A program made the translations under genes and the position numbers. From an uncultured Lachnospiraceae bacterium (GTDB lineage Bacteria; Bacillota; Clostridia; Lachnospirales; Lachnospiraceae), in NCBI GenBank assembly GCA_944383765.1, contig CALWQT010000004.1, forward strand, positions 1 through 64,000: a stretch of 64,000 bases of DNA. Direction: 5' to 3'. A model generated the notes under the pieces. The model saw only the letters and a program-made list of their open reading frames with translations, made no database searches and was not told the origin of the DNA. Below, one piece after another: positions 52,189 through 62,270 of the stretch. Within the stretch, counting starts at the first letter, position 1, and each line of letters starts with the position of its first letter.

Positions 52189-54372
52189 ATGGCAATCAGA
52201 ATTGCGTTAGTGGGAAATCCAAACTGTGGAAAAACCACGATGTTTAATGCGCTGACCGGAGCCAATCAGTATGTGGGCAACTGGCCGGGAGTTACAGTGG
52301 AGAAAAAAGAGGGAAAACTGAAGGATTCCAGGTCTGGGGAAGAAATCATCATCACAGATCTTCCGGGAATTTATTCTTTATCCCCATATACACTGGAAGA
52401 AGTAGTAAGCAGGGATTATCTTCTGAAGGAAAAACCGGATGCGGTGATCAATCTGGTAGATGCTACCAATATTGAGAGAAACCTGTATCTGACTACTCAG
52501 GTTCTGGAAGTGGGGATTCCGGTAGTGATTGCTCTTAATATGAGCGACCTTCTTCATAAGAGTGGCGATAAAATTGATACAGAGAAATTAGGGGCAGCTC
52601 TGGGATGTGAGATTATAGAAACTTCCGCATTGAAAAGGAAGGGCCTTAAGGAAGTGGTGGAAAAGGCTGTCCGTCTTGCCAGGACAAAAGAAAAGAGAAT
52701 ACCTGGAAAGCCGTTTGCTTCTGATGTGGAGGAAGCAATATCCAGAATAGAAGAATATCTTCCGCCTTCTGTGGAGGAATTTCAGAGAAGATGGTATGCC
52801 ATTAAATATCTGGAACAGGATAAAAAAATCATGGAAGAAGTTCTGCTGCCGGCCAGTGGAAAAAGCAGCATAGAGGAAGAACGGATCAGGCTGGAGAAGA
52901 AATACGATGATGATATGGAAAGTATTATCACCAATGAAAGATATGAGTACATAACCGGACTGATGAAACGGACGGTAAAAAAATCAGGGAAAAAGATGAG
53001 CACATCGGATAAAATTGACCAGATTGTGACGAACCGTGTACTGGGTCTTCCTATTTTTGCGCTGGTTATGTTCCTTGTGTATTATGTTTCTGTCAGCACC
53101 GTGGGAACCATGGGAACAGACTGGGCCAATGACAGTTTTGTAGCAGGGATACAGGAAGCAGCTTCCGGAGCCCTTGCGGCAGCCGGAGCTGGAGAACTGG
53201 TAACCGGACTGATCGTAGATGGAATCCTGGGAGGCCTGGGAGCTGTTTTTGGATTCCTGCCTCAGATGGCGATTCTGTTTCTGTTTCTGTCAATCCTGGA
53301 AGACTGCGGATACATGGTCCGCATTGCATTTGTGATGGACCGGGTATTTCGGCATTTCGGACTTTCCGGAAAGTCTTTTATTCCGCTGTTGATTTCTTCC
53401 GGCTGCGGTATTCCGGGAATCATGGCTTCCAGGACGATTGAAAATGATAATGACAGAAGATTGACAATTATGACGGCAACTTTTGTTCCATGCGGGGCAA
53501 AACTTCCGGTAATCGCCCTGATGGGAGGTCTTCTGACCGGTTGGGTGACAGGAGACTATTCAGATGCAGGATTTTATGCAGCCTTGATGTATTTCATTGG
53601 TGTAGGAGCCGTACTGGTTTCCGCCATCATGCTGAAAAAAACCAGGCCATTTTCCGGTGAAGCAGCTCCTTTTGTCATGGAACTTCCTGCTTATCATATT
53701 CCGTCAGCAAAAACGGTACTCCTTCATGTATGGGAAAGGCTGTGGGGCTTTATTAAGAAAGCAGGAACCATATTGTTTCTGGCATGTGTGATCATGTGGG
53801 TGCTGTCTACGTTTGGAGTAGGGGCAGATGGATTTGGAATGGTGGAAGACAGTGCAGACAGTCTTATGGCTATGATCGGAGGTGTGATTGCTCCTGTATT
53901 TGCTCCTCTTGGATTTGGCCAGTGGCAGCCTGTGGCAGCTTCTATTTCCGGATTCAGTGCCAAGGAAGCAATCGTTACAACTATGGGAGTTCTGGCAGAT
54001 CCGAATATTGCCGATGCAGAAGATGCGGTGTTAGTAGCGGCAGCAGTAAGATCCTGGTTCCCCAGCGCGGTAGCGGCATTTTCCTTCCTTCTCTTTAATA
54101 TGCTGGATTCGCCCTGCCTGGCAGCGATTGCCACCATGGCTCAGCAGATGCAGTCCAGAAAATGGTTCTGGTTTGCTATTGCATTTCAGAATGTGTTTGC
54201 TTACCTGGTTTGTCTGTGCGTATATCAGATCGGCACGTTGCTTACTACAGGGGTGTTTGGAATCGGCACAGCCGTGGCATTCATTGTGTTGATCGGAATG
54301 CTTTATCTGCTTTTCCGCCCGGACCCTTATAAGAATGTAAAAGTTGCGGTGAAGAGGTCTGTAATGGTATAA
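52189..54372 (+). CDS. feoB: Ferrous iron transporter FeoB
   Basis: The 727-residue membrane protein has an N-terminal G domain (G1 GNPNCGKTTMFN, about residues 8-19; G3 DLPGIYSL, about 56-63; G4 NMSD, about 117-120), a helical GDI-like region, and a polytopic domain from about residue 285. That domain includes the Gate motifs (ISSGCGIPGIMASR and SGFSAKEAIVTTMGVL). It imports Fe2+ under anaerobic conditions, as suits a strict anaerobe. The operon is feoA-feoA-feoB under a Fur box. Full length and no missing motifs. Confidence 0.97.
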   Translation: MAIRIALVGNPNCGKTTMFNALTGANQYVGNWPGVTVEKKEGKLKDSRSGEEIIITDLPGIYSLSPYTLEEVVSRDYLLKEKPDAVINLVDATNIERNLYLTTQVLEVGIPVVIALNMSDLLHKSGDKIDTEKLGAALGCEIIETSALKRKGLKEVVEKAVRLARTKEKRIPGKPFASDVEEAISRIEEYLPPSVEEFQRRWYAIKYLEQDKKIMEEVLLPASGKSSIEEERIRLEKKYDDDMESIITNERYEYITGLMKRTVKKSGKKMSTSDKIDQIVTNRVLGLPIFALVMFLVYYVSVSTVGTMGTDWANDSFVAGIQEAASGALAAAGAGELVTGLIVDGILGGLGAVFGFLPQMAILFLFLSILEDCGYMVRIAFVMDRVFRHFGLSGKSFIPLLISSGCGIPGIMASRTIENDNDRRLTIMTATFVPCGAKLPVIALMGGLLTGWVTGDYSDAGFYAALMYFIGVGAVLVSAIMLKKTRPFSGEAAPFVMELPAYHIPSAKTVLLHVWERLWGFIKKAGTILFLACVIMWVLSTFGVGADGFGMVEDSADSLMAMIGGVIAPVFAPLGFGQWQPVAASISGFSAKEAIVTTMGVLADPNIADAEDAVLVAAAVRSWFPSAVAAFSFLLFNMLDSPCLAAIATMAQQMQSRKWFWFAIAFQNVFAYLVCLCVYQIGTLLTTGVFGIGTAVAFIVLIGMLYLLFRPDPYKNVKVAVKRSVMV

Positions 54373-54454
54373 ATAAATTTACTTTTTTTCGTATAAATGC
54401 GGAAGAATCGTCCATCTTATGGTTAGGAACAGTGAAGGAAAAGGAGGCCATAAT

Positions 54455-55723
54455 ATGGATTGTGGATTTGATATTGTCAGTGTAAAAGGAAGAGAAATTC
54501 TGGATTCCAGAGGGAATCCTACTGTAGAAGTGGAAGTGACCCTGGAAAATGGAGCATCAGGGTGTGCAGATGTGCCATCCGGGGCTTCCACAGGAAAATT
54601 TGAAGCAGTGGAACTGAGAGATCAGGATCACAGATATCATGGAAAAGGCGTGAAAAAAGCCGTTGAGTATGTGGATTCAGTACTGGCTGAAGCTGTCATG
54701 TTTGAGGACGCCAGAGACCAGAAAAAGATTGACCGTCTGCTTCGGGAAGCGGATGGTACAGAAAACAAAGGAAGGCTGGGGGCAAACGGCATACTTGGCG
54801 TTTCCCTAGCGGTAGCCCGGGCTGCAGCATGTGGACTTCATATGCCTCTTTACCGTTATCTTGGTGGAGTGAATGCCAGTACGCTTCCGGTACCTATGAT
54901 GAATATCCTGAACGGGGGTGTTCATGCGGCGAATACCGTGGATTTTCAGGAATTCATGATCATGCCGGTAGGAGCAGGAAGTTTCAGAGAAGGGCTCCAA
55001 ATCTGTGCTGAAATCTATCATACGCTGAAAAAACTGCTGTCAGAAAAGGGATATTCCATAGCAGTGGGAGATGAAGGAGGTTTTGCTCCTGATCTGAAGA
55101 ATGCGGAAGAAGTGCTCACTTATCTGGTAGATGCGGTGAAACAGAGCGGTTATCAGCCAGGAAAAGATATTCAGATCGCCATAGATGCAGCTTCCAGTGA
55201 ACTGTATGAGGAATTAACGGGAACTTATTATTTCCCGGGGGAGAGCCAGATGGAAGGAAGGGATGTGAGAAGAAGCGGGAAGGAAATGATTGAATATTAT
55301 CGCCGCTTGCTGGATGCATTCCCGATCTGTTCCATTGAAGATGGTCTGGCGGAGGAAGACTGGACCGGCTGGGAGCGTATGACAAAAGAACTGGGAGAAC
55401 GTGTCCAGCTGGTGGGAGATGATCTGTTTGTGACAAATACAAAACGTCTGGAAAAAGGGATTCAGAATCATGCAGCCAATGCCATATTGATAAAAGTAAA
55501 TCAGATCGGCACGCTGACAGAAAGCCTGGAAGCCATTGAGATGGCAAAAAAAGCGGGATACCGTACAGTGATTTCCCATCGTTCCGGAGAAACGGAAGAT
55601 ACGTTTATTGCAGACCTGGCAGTTGCAGTCAATGCAGGGCAGATCAAGACAGGAGCACCCTGCCGGTCAGAACGGACAGCAAAATATAATCAGCTTCTGA
55701 GGATTGAAGAAAAAATAATTTAG
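54455..55723 (+). CDS. eno: Enolase
   Basis: The 422-residue enzyme converts 2-phosphoglycerate to PEP. Family segments are [16 protein letters not shown] at the N terminus, [15 protein letters not shown] (about 40-54), [10 protein letters not shown] near 204, the metal/catalytic [11 protein letters not shown] near 292, [11 protein letters not shown] near 318 and [18 protein letters not shown] near 373. All expected active-site residues appear. ATG 54455 was chosen with AAGGAGG eight bases upstream; a longer reading to 54419 lacks a site. It lies after feoB with 82 bases between and no visible terminator. Confidence 0.97.
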   Translation: MDCGFDIVSVKGREILDSRGNPTVEVEVTLENGASGCADVPSGASTGKFEAVELRDQDHRYHGKGVKKAVEYVDSVLAEAVMFEDARDQKKIDRLLREADGTENKGRLGANGILGVSLAVARAAACGLHMPLYRYLGGVNASTLPVPMMNILNGGVHAANTVDFQEFMIMPVGAGSFREGLQICAEIYHTLKKLLSEKGYSIAVGDEGGFAPDLKNAEEVLTYLVDAVKQSGYQPGKDIQIAIDAASSELYEELTGTYYFPGESQMEGRDVRRSGKEMIEYYRRLLDAFPICSIEDGLAEEDWTGWERMTKELGERVQLVGDDLFVTNTKRLEKGIQNHAANAILIKVNQIGTLTESLEAIEMAKKAGYRTVISHRSGETEDTFIADLAVAVNAGQIKTGAPCRSERTAKYNQLLRIEEKII

Positions 55724-55725
55724 GC

Positions 55726-55754
55726 TTGTATTTGCAGGGGAAGTATGCTATGAT
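55726..55754 (+). promoter_or_regulatory. Promoter for secG-rnr-smpB
   Basis: TTGTAT and TATGAT are separated by 17 bases, starting right after the eno stop codon. Confidence 0.6.
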
Positions 55755-55785
55755 TACTGGTGTTTGACTATAGGAGGTGCGGATT

Positions 55786-56010
55786 TTGAAGATCGTTTTA
55801 TCAGTGATATTTGTTCTTATAGCTATTGCTTTAACCGTGATCGTGCTGCTTCAGGAAGGAAAATCCCAGGGACTTGGTTCTATTGCCGGTATGGCTGACA
55901 CATATTGGGGAAAGAACAGAGGTCGTTCCATGGAAGGAGCTCTGGAGAAATTTACAAAATTTGCCGCAATTTTGTTTATGGTTCTGGCAATCGTATTGAA
56001 TTTATTGTAA
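55786..56010 (+). CDS. secG: Preprotein translocase subunit SecG
   Basis: The 74-residue protein has two membrane helices (about 2-22 and 54-73) joined by a loop with QEGKSQGLGSIAGMADTYWG, the SecG signature. SecG aids SecYE in protein export. TTG 55786 was chosen because AGGAGG (55772-55777) stands eight bases before it; a GTG at 55777 overlaps that site and is less likely. The order secG-rnr-smpB-ssrA is conserved in many Firmicutes. Confidence 0.93.
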   Translation: MKIVLSVIFVLIAIALTVIVLLQEGKSQGLGSIAGMADTYWGKNRGRSMEGALEKFTKFAAILFMVLAIVLNLL

Positions 56011-56023
56011 TAAAGCAACAGAT

Positions 56024-56055
56024 AACACTCTTGGGAACAAGGGTGTTTTCTTTTT
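56024..56055 (+). terminator. Hairpin terminator between secG and rnr (partial)
   Basis: A 10-bp stem (AACACTCTTG / CAAGGGTGTT, loop GGAA, one G-U pair) is followed by TTTTCTTTTTC. Since rnr has no separate promoter that I see, some readthrough is expected. Confidence 0.75.
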
Positions 56056-56082
56056 CATTGGGAAAGAAAAACAGAGGGAAAT

Positions 56083-58251
56083 ATGGAGAGACGATTATTA
56101 GAAGAGAGAAAGAAAAATATGGAAGCCCTGCTCCATGACCCGTCCTATACGCCTATGAAGCTGAAAGAACTGGCAATGCTTTTAGGAATCCCCAAGGACC
56201 AGAGAGAGGAACTGCGGGAAGTCATGGACAGTCTTGTGAAAGAAGGGAAAGCCGGAATTTCCAGAAAAGGAAAATATGGAAAGCCGGAAGCGTTTGCTCT
56301 GACTGGTATTTTTTCCGGACATTCCAAAGGATTTGGTTTTGTTACGGTGGAGGGGATGGAAGAGGATATTTTTATCCCGCCGGATAAGACAGGCGGAGCG
56401 TTAAATGGAGACCGGGTACAGATCACAGCAGAGGAAGAAAGAACAGGAAAGCGGAAAGAGGGAGCGGTTGTCCGGGTACTGGAACATGCCAATGAACGGA
56501 TAGTGGGCTATTTTCAGAAGAATAAAAATTTTGGTTTTGTCATTCCGGATAACCAAAAGATCAGCAGTGATATTTTTATTCCCCAGGGAAAAGATATGGG
56601 GGCAGTTACCGGCCATAAGGTGGTGGTGAAAGTTACGGACTTTGGTGACGGCAGACAGAATCCGGAAGGGATCATTGTGGAAATTCTGGGCCATATCAAT
56701 GATCCTGGGACAGATATTTTATCCATTATCCGTGCTTATGACCTGCCGGAAGAGTTTCCGGGAGAAGTGATGAAACAGGTGGAAAAGCAGATTCCTGACG
56801 AGGTTTTGGAAAAAGACAAGGCAGGACGTCTGGACCTTAGAAAGGTACAGATGGTTACCATTGATGGGGAAGACGCCAAGGATCTGGATGATGCGGTAAG
56901 CCTGGAAAAAGAAGAGAAAAATGGAAAGACTGTCTATCATCTGGGGGTGCATATTGCTGATGTGAGCCATTATGTAACGGAAGGAAGTCCTCTGGATCAG
57001 GAAGCTTTAAAAAGGGGAACCAGTGTCTATCTGGTGGACCGGGTGATTCCTATGCTTCCCCACAGGCTGTCTAACGGCATCTGTTCCCTGAATGCTGGTG
57101 AAGACAGGCTGGCACTTTCCTGTCTGATGGAGATTGATGAGACAGGTCAGGTGACCGGACACAGGATAGCAGAAACTGTGATCCATGTGGACCGGAGAAT
57201 GACTTATACGGCAGTGGACCGGATTATTTCCCAGGAAGATCCGGAGACTATAAAAGAATATGAGGAACTGGTTCCCATGTTCCTTCAGATGAAAGAGCTG
57301 GCTGAGCTTTTGAGAAAACGGAGAATGAGCCGTGGGTCTATCGATTTTGACTTTCCTGAAAGCAAGATTATCTTGGATGAGAGAGGAAAGCCGTTGGAAA
57401 TCCGTCCTTATGAGCGGAATGCTGCTACCAAGCTGATTGAAGATTTTATGCTGATTGCCAATGAGACTGTGGCGGAAGACTGTTTCTGGCAGGAAATTCC
57501 GTTTGTGTACCGTACCCATGACGTGCCGGATCCGGAAAAGATGAAAGGGCTGGCAGTGTTTATCAATAATTTTGGTTATACTCTGAAGGCCAAAAATGGA
57601 GAGGTGCATCCAAAAGAATTGCAGAAGCTGCTGGCAAGAGTGGAAGGTACACCGGAAGAGGCTCTTTTGTCCCGCCTTACCTTAAGATCCATGAAACAGG
57701 CAAAATATACGACTGTCAATACCGGGCATTTTGGTCTGGCTGCTCAGTACTATACTCATTTTACTTCGCCTATCCGCCGGTATCCGGACCTGCAGATCCA
57801 CCGGATCATAAAAGAAAATTTGAGAGGACAGTTAAGTTCCAGGCGGCTGGCTCATTATGACAGGATACTTCCGGAGGTAACGGTGAAGGCTTCCGCTTTG
57901 GAGCGGCGGGCAGACGAGGCGGAAAGAGAGACGGATAAGCTGAAGAAATGTGAATATATGGATCAATTCCTGGGCCAGGAATTTGAAGGCGTAATCTCTG
58001 GAGTTACCAACTGGGGATTTTATGTGGAACTGCCGAATACGGTGGAAGGACTGGTCCACATTAGTGACCTGAAAGACGATTACTATGTCTTTGATGAAAA
58101 AAACCTGGAACTTAAGGGAGAAATGACCCGCCGGGCGTTTAAGCTGGGACAGAAAGTGCGGGTACAGGTAGCGGGAACCGATAAATTTTCCCGCACCATC
58201 GATTTTATCTGTGCCGAAGAAGGGGACACAGATGAAACAGGAGGAATGTAA
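56083..58251 (+). CDS. rnr: Ribonuclease R
   Basis: The 722-residue 3'-5' exoribonuclease has an N-terminal winged-helix segment, two cold-shock OB domains ([20 protein letters not shown] and [17 protein letters not shown]), the RNB catalytic domain with [19 protein letters not shown] (about 259-277, metal Asp residues) and a C-terminal S1 domain ([19 protein letters not shown]). RNase R degrades structured RNA and, with SmpB and tmRNA, non-stop mRNA. smpB begins one base after its stop codon and ssrA is 1.3 kb downstream, so the trans-translation genes are clustered. Confidence 0.96.
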   Translation: MERRLLEERKKNMEALLHDPSYTPMKLKELAMLLGIPKDQREELREVMDSLVKEGKAGISRKGKYGKPEAFALTGIFSGHSKGFGFVTVEGMEEDIFIPPDKTGGALNGDRVQITAEEERTGKRKEGAVVRVLEHANERIVGYFQKNKNFGFVIPDNQKISSDIFIPQGKDMGAVTGHKVVVKVTDFGDGRQNPEGIIVEILGHINDPGTDILSIIRAYDLPEEFPGEVMKQVEKQIPDEVLEKDKAGRLDLRKVQMVTIDGEDAKDLDDAVSLEKEEKNGKTVYHLGVHIADVSHYVTEGSPLDQEALKRGTSVYLVDRVIPMLPHRLSNGICSLNAGEDRLALSCLMEIDETGQVTGHRIAETVIHVDRRMTYTAVDRIISQEDPETIKEYEELVPMFLQMKELAELLRKRRMSRGSIDFDFPESKIILDERGKPLEIRPYERNAATKLIEDFMLIANETVAEDCFWQEIPFVYRTHDVPDPEKMKGLAVFINNFGYTLKAKNGEVHPKELQKLLARVEGTPEEALLSRLTLRSMKQAKYTTVNTGHFGLAAQYYTHFTSPIRRYPDLQIHRIIKENLRGQLSSRRLAHYDRILPEVTVKASALERRADEAERETDKLKKCEYMDQFLGQEFEGVISGVTNWGFYVELPNTVEGLVHISDLKDDYYVFDEKNLELKGEMTRRAFKLGQKVRVQVAGTDKFSRTIDFICAEEGDTDETGGM

Positions 58252-58252
58252 T

Positions 58253-58717
58253 ATGGGAAAAGAATCGGTAAAGCTGGTAGCCAATAATAAAAAGGCATAT
58301 CATGATTATTTTATTGACGAAAAACATGAAGCAGGGATCGAGTTATATGGAACAGAGGTAAAATCAGTCCGTATGGGAAAATGCAGCATTAAAGAATCCT
58401 TTGTACGGATTGAAAAAGGTGAGCTTTTTATTTACGGAATGCACATCAGTCCTTATGAAAAGGGGAATATTTTTAATAAAGATCCCCTTCGGATAAGAAA
58501 ACTTCTGATGCATAAACAGGAAATCCGGAAACTGGACAGCAAGCTGGCAGAGAAAGGTTTGACGCTAGTCCCTCTCCAGGTATATTTTAAGGGGAGCCTG
58601 GTGAAGGTAGAATTAGGATTGGCAAGAGGAAAGAAACTGTATGACAAACGTCAGGATATTGCCAAAAAAGATGCCAGAAGAGAAGTAGAGCGGGATTATA
58701 AAATGAAACTGAGATAA
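58253..58717 (+). CDS. smpB: SsrA-binding protein SmpB
   Basis: The 154-residue protein has the OB fold of SmpB ([50 protein letters not shown]) and the basic C-terminal tail ([20 protein letters not shown]) that enters the mRNA channel. It brings tmRNA to stalled ribosomes. ATG 58253 lies one base after the rnr stop, behind AGGAGGAATGTAAT. tmRNA itself lies downstream past one lipoprotein gene. Confidence 0.97.
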   Translation: MGKESVKLVANNKKAYHDYFIDEKHEAGIELYGTEVKSVRMGKCSIKESFVRIEKGELFIYGMHISPYEKGNIFNKDPLRIRKLLMHKQEIRKLDSKLAEKGLTLVPLQVYFKGSLVKVELGLARGKKLYDKRQDIAKKDARREVERDYKMKLR

Positions 58718-58722
58718 CGGGA

Positions 58723-58770
58723 AACGCCTGACCGGGGAAATGAAGAAATTCTTGCGGTCGGGCGTTTTTT
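58723..58770 (+). terminator. Terminator after smpB
   Basis: A 12-bp stem (AACGCCTGACCG / CGGTCGGGCGTT, one G-U pair) with a long loop is followed by TTTTTT. Confidence 0.85.
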
Positions 58771-58806
58771 GTCGGTATTTGGTAAGAAATGTTAAGGTTT
58801 CTTTTA

Positions 58807-58835
58807 TTGTCAAGAAATCAGAAAATAGATAATAT
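58807..58835 (+). promoter_or_regulatory. Promoter for the lipoprotein gene between smpB and ssrA
   Basis: TTGTCA and TAATAT are separated by 17 bases, about 47 bases before the start codon. Confidence 0.6.
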
Positions 58836-58888
58836 AAATGTATGGAAATCAGTTTTTTATCGGTCTGGCAAAGGAGGTGTTTCCGGAA

Positions 58889-59479
58889 ATGAAAGTTTGG
58901 AAAATGGTGATGATCGTTATGAGTACAGCGGTCTTATCTGCCTGTGGTGTTCCTGCGGCGGCAGCAGTGTCCGGAACGGGAGAAACAGCCAGGGAGGAGG
59001 CATCTGCCACTTACCGGGAACTTCTGGATGTTCTGGATGAGAGCACGCTTCCGGCTTCAGAAACGGCATATCCGGAATATTACGGAGGCGCTTTTGTAGA
59101 TGAAGATGGGGAACTGAATGTTTATGTGACCAGAGGATATGAGACAGATGCGGATGAACTGAAAAAAAGGTTTGGAGAAAAAGCGGTCTACAGGGAAGGA
59201 GATTACTCTTATAATACATTGACTGCCCTGATGAGTGATCTGAACCAGTTTCTGCTGAATGAACAGGAAGACCCGTTGGCACATAAGATAAAAGACGCAT
59301 CGCTGGATGAAGAAAACAATAGGATCGTAGTGGAGATGGAAGATATTTCTTCCCAGACCATACAGGTGTTTCGGGAAAAAATATCCAATTCCAGGGCAAT
59401 TACCTTTGAGAAAGCCATCTCTGCACCGATGGCGGAAGTGAAACGAGCGGGCAGCCTTGACAGTACCAGCATTTCGTGA
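58889..59479 (+). CDS. Unknown lipoprotein between smpB and tmRNA
   Basis: The 196-residue protein has a signal peptide with lipobox VLSAC (Cys at about residue 19). The remainder is soluble; the core YPEYYGGAFVDEDGELNVYV followed by a helical segment and IVVEMEDIS resembles the small alpha/beta pro-domain seen before some S1-type peptidases, but no peptidase domain follows. I do not assign a function. ATG 58889 was chosen because AAGGAGGTG lies nine bases upstream. Its own promoter precedes it, and the ssrA promoter lies inside its last 23 bases. Confidence 0.7.
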   Translation: MKVWKMVMIVMSTAVLSACGVPAAAAVSGTGETAREEASATYRELLDVLDESTLPASETAYPEYYGGAFVDEDGELNVYVTRGYETDADELKKRFGEKAVYREGDYSYNTLTALMSDLNQFLLNEQEDPLAHKIKDASLDEENNRIVVEMEDISSQTIQVFREKISNSRAITFEKAISAPMAEVKRAGSLDSTSIS

Positions 59480-59485
59480 TATGCT
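59457..59485 (+). promoter_or_regulatory. Promoter for tmRNA
   Basis: TTGACA and TATGCT are separated by 17 bases. It overlaps the 3' end of the lipoprotein gene and would give a precursor with about 20 extra bases at the 5' end, to be cut by RNase P. Confidence 0.7.
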
Positions 59486-59514
59486 GTTAACGCTTGAAAT
59501 GCAGGTTACAGTAA

Positions 59515-59851
59515 GGGGCAGTACTGGTTTCGACAGGGGCCATGCAGCTGGTGAAGCTATCCGTATGCAATGCGTGAAATGGCAAACCTAAATATAAACG
59601 CTGAAGATAATTTAGCATACGCTGCTTAATTGCAGCTGTCAGCCTTAGAGCACTCACACTTTAAGAATCTGGCATCGACTTTGTGAGAAACGACATATAC
59701 AAAGCTTTGCGTATATGGGCGTAATATGAAGCTACTGAAACCGTCAGGGTGTCTGTTCCCGGACGGCGGAGGGAACGAAAAAGAACAGACTATGATAGTA
59801 GAAGAACAGGGAATTGGTTTTTGGACACGGGTTCAACTCCCGTCTGCTCCA
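59515..59851 (+). ncRNA. ssrA: Transfer-messenger RNA (tmRNA)
   Basis: The 5' end GGGGCAG pairs with 3' CTGCTCC (discriminator A; CCA not encoded). TGGTTTCGACAGGGG and GGACACGGGTTCAACTCCCG at the ends are the conserved tRNA-like parts. The resume codon GCA at 59582 opens the tag reading frame, which encodes ANLNINAEDNLAYAA and stops at TAA 59627-59629. Several pseudoknot regions follow. The final AYAA of the tag is the ClpXP/ClpAP degron type. Confidence 0.97.
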
Positions 59852-59856
59852 TTGCG

Positions 59857-59897
59857 ACCTCGTATTTATGGAAATTTCCATGGATACGAGGTTTTTT
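59857..59897 (+). terminator. Terminator after tmRNA
   Basis: A stem (ACCTCGTAT...TATGG / CCATGG...ATACGAGGT, small internal mismatch) is followed by six T residues. Confidence 0.9.
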
Positions 59898-59943
59898 CAA
59901 GTTCTGTTTTTGATAAAAGCTTTTAGGGATATGAGGTGACAGC

Positions 59944-61305
59944 ATGGGAAATAAGAAAAATGATTTCTCTCAAGGGAGTGTAGTGGGGAATATTATAAAT
60001 CTGGCAGTGCCTATGACCATGGCCCAGCTGATCAATGTGCTTTATAATATTGTAGACCGGATTTACATAGGAAGGATTCCTGGAGCGGGGAGTATGCCTC
60101 TGACAGGAGTGGGGTTATGTCTGCCTATTATTTCCATGGTCATTGCTTTTGCAAATCTGTTCGGCATGGGAGGTGCACCTCTGTGTTCCATTGAACGGGG
60201 CAGGGGAAATGTAAAAGAAGCAGAAAAGATCATGGGGAATTCCTTCGCGATGATGCTTTTGTTTGGGATAGGACTTACGGCTTTGGGGCTTATTCTCAAG
60301 AAACCTATGCTGTATGTATTTGGGGCAAGTGACAATACCTATCCTTATGCCAGTCAATATGTAACGATCTATCTGCTTGGCAGTGTGTTTGTCATGACCG
60401 GTCTGGGAATGAACAGTTTTATCAATTCCCAGGGCTTTGGCCGCATTGGTATGATGACAGTTTTACTGGGGGCTGTAGCCAATATTATACTGGATCCCAT
60501 TTTTATCTTTGGATTGGGCATGGGGGTGAGAGGTGCGGCTCTTGCTACTGTGATTTCCCAGGGAATATCTGCTGTATGGATTTTAAGATTTCTGACAGGG
60601 AAAAAGACAATATTGAAGCTGAAACGGGAAGCCATGGTTCTGGAAAGAAGACGGGTGGCGTCTATTATGGGACTGGGACTGTCTGGATTTACTATGTCGA
60701 TCACCAACTCCCTGGTGCAGATCGTGTGCAATGCGACGCTCCGGGATTTTGGAGGAGACCTGTATGTAGGAGCTATGACGGTGATCAATTCCATCCGGGA
60801 AGTGGTACAGCTTCCGGTGATGGGAGTGACGAACAGTGCCCAGCCGGTAATGGGATATAATTATGGGGCAGGAGAATACAGAAGAGTCAAAGAAGCCATT
60901 CGTTTTACATCTGTGGTTGCCATTGTTTATACCAGTATCATGTGGGCCGGCCTTTATTTTTTGCCAGACTTATTTATCCGCATTTTCAGCAATGAGAACG
61001 ATCTGCTGGCAATCGCAAGGCCTGCTATGAGAATCTATTACTTCGGATTTTTTATGATGTCCTTGCAGATGGCTGGCCAGGCGGTATTTGTAGCACTTGG
61101 GAAGGCAAAAAAGGCAGTTTTCTTTTCTGTCTTCCGTAAGGTGATCATCGTTTTTCCGTTGACCCTGATCTTGCCGCATCTATGGGGGCTGGGAACGGAT
61201 GGAGTCTTTCTGGCAGAGCCGGTTTCTAATTTTCTGGGAGGAGCGGCCTGCTATGTTACCATGCTGCTGACTGTATGGCCAGAACTGACAGAGGGAGAAA
61301 AATAA
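59944..61305 (+). CDS. MATE family efflux transporter
   Basis: The 453-residue protein has twelve predicted membrane helices in two related halves, with LAVPMTMAQLINVLYNIVDR at the first helix and QPVMGYNYGAGEYRRVKEAI in the second half, both MATE signatures. MATE proteins export cationic drugs or metabolites in exchange for Na+ or H+. The substrate is unknown. Its start follows ATGAGGTGACAGC. An AEC-type transporter follows 31 bases later and may be co-transcribed. Confidence 0.93.
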   Translation: MGNKKNDFSQGSVVGNIINLAVPMTMAQLINVLYNIVDRIYIGRIPGAGSMPLTGVGLCLPIISMVIAFANLFGMGGAPLCSIERGRGNVKEAEKIMGNSFAMMLLFGIGLTALGLILKKPMLYVFGASDNTYPYASQYVTIYLLGSVFVMTGLGMNSFINSQGFGRIGMMTVLLGAVANIILDPIFIFGLGMGVRGAALATVISQGISAVWILRFLTGKKTILKLKREAMVLERRRVASIMGLGLSGFTMSITNSLVQIVCNATLRDFGGDLYVGAMTVINSIREVVQLPVMGVTNSAQPVMGYNYGAGEYRRVKEAIRFTSVVAIVYTSIMWAGLYFLPDLFIRIFSNENDLLAIARPAMRIYYFGFFMMSLQMAGQAVFVALGKAKKAVFFSVFRKVIIVFPLTLILPHLWGLGTDGVFLAEPVSNFLGGAACYVTMLLTVWPELTEGEK

Positions 61306-61336
61306 CAGAAGGAAATGGATTGACAGGGGAGGAAAT

Positions 61337-62248
61337 ATGGGAGAGATTATTGGAAAAGCTGTGGCTTTTATGGCAGTGATTTTGTTAGGAGCCGGATTGA
61401 GAAAAATCGGATTTCTGAAGAAGGAGGATTTTCATCTGCTGTCCCGTATTGTGCTGAAGGTTACCCTTCCGGCAGCAATCGTCACGAATTTTAGTTCTAT
61501 CACTATGGAGAATTCTCTGTTGCTGATGATCCTGTTCGGGCTTGGCGGTAATATTGTGATGGTGGTCCTTGGATATCTGGGAAGGATTCGGGGAACAGCA
61601 GACCAGAGAGGATTTGAAATGATCAATTTGGCCGGATATAATGTGGGGAATTTTGCCATGCCGTTCATACAGAATTTCATGGGCCCTGTAGGGCTGGGCG
61701 TCACCAGTTTTTTTGACGTGGGAAATGCGGTGATGTGCACAGGAATCACGTTTACAGCAGCGTCTTTGGCAGCAGGAATCGGAGATAAATTTTCATTAAA
61801 AAGCTGTATCAGGAGTCTGCTTTCTTCCGTACCGTTTGATACCTATCTGATCATGACAGTCCTGGCTGTAGCGGGCATTTCTCTTCCCAGGCCGGTACTG
61901 GTGTTTGCCCAGACGGCAGGGGGAGCGAATGCGTTTCTGTCTCTTTTGATGATAGGCATCGGGTTTGAGATACAGCTGAACCGGGAGACGATGGCAGAAT
62001 TGGCCAGGCTTCTGGGCATGCGTTATGTGATCGCGGTGGGAGCAGCAGTAGCCTGTTATCTGTTCCTTCCATTTTCCCAGGAGATCAGGGAAACGCTTAC
62101 CATACTGATGCTGGCGCCGGTTTCCTCCATCTGTCCTGCTTTTACAGCAGGGATTGGCGGAGATGTGGGACTTTCCAGCGCGATGAATTCCATGTCGATC
62201 GTAGTCAGTACCTGCCTGATGACAGCAGCCATGATATTGATATTATAA
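61337..62248 (+). CDS. AEC family transporter
   Basis: The 303-residue protein has about ten membrane helices in two five-helix halves, as in the auxin efflux carrier/malate permease (AEC) family. GYNVGNFAMPFIQNFMGPVG (about residues 96-115) is the unwound-helix crossover motif of the first half, and LAPVSSICPAFTAGIGGDVG near 262 is that of the second. AEC members carry organic acids such as malate or auxin. The substrate is not known. GGGGAGGAAAT precedes the ATG. Confidence 0.88.
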   Translation: MGEIIGKAVAFMAVILLGAGLRKIGFLKKEDFHLLSRIVLKVTLPAAIVTNFSSITMENSLLLMILFGLGGNIVMVVLGYLGRIRGTADQRGFEMINLAGYNVGNFAMPFIQNFMGPVGLGVTSFFDVGNAVMCTGITFTAASLAAGIGDKFSLKSCIRSLLSSVPFDTYLIMTVLAVAGISLPRPVLVFAQTAGGANAFLSLLMIGIGFEIQLNRETMAELARLLGMRYVIAVGAAVACYLFLPFSQEIRETLTILMLAPVSSICPAFTAGIGGDVGLSSAMNSMSIVVSTCLMTAAMILIL

Positions 62249-62270
62249 TTTGGAAGATAGGAGAAAACAG

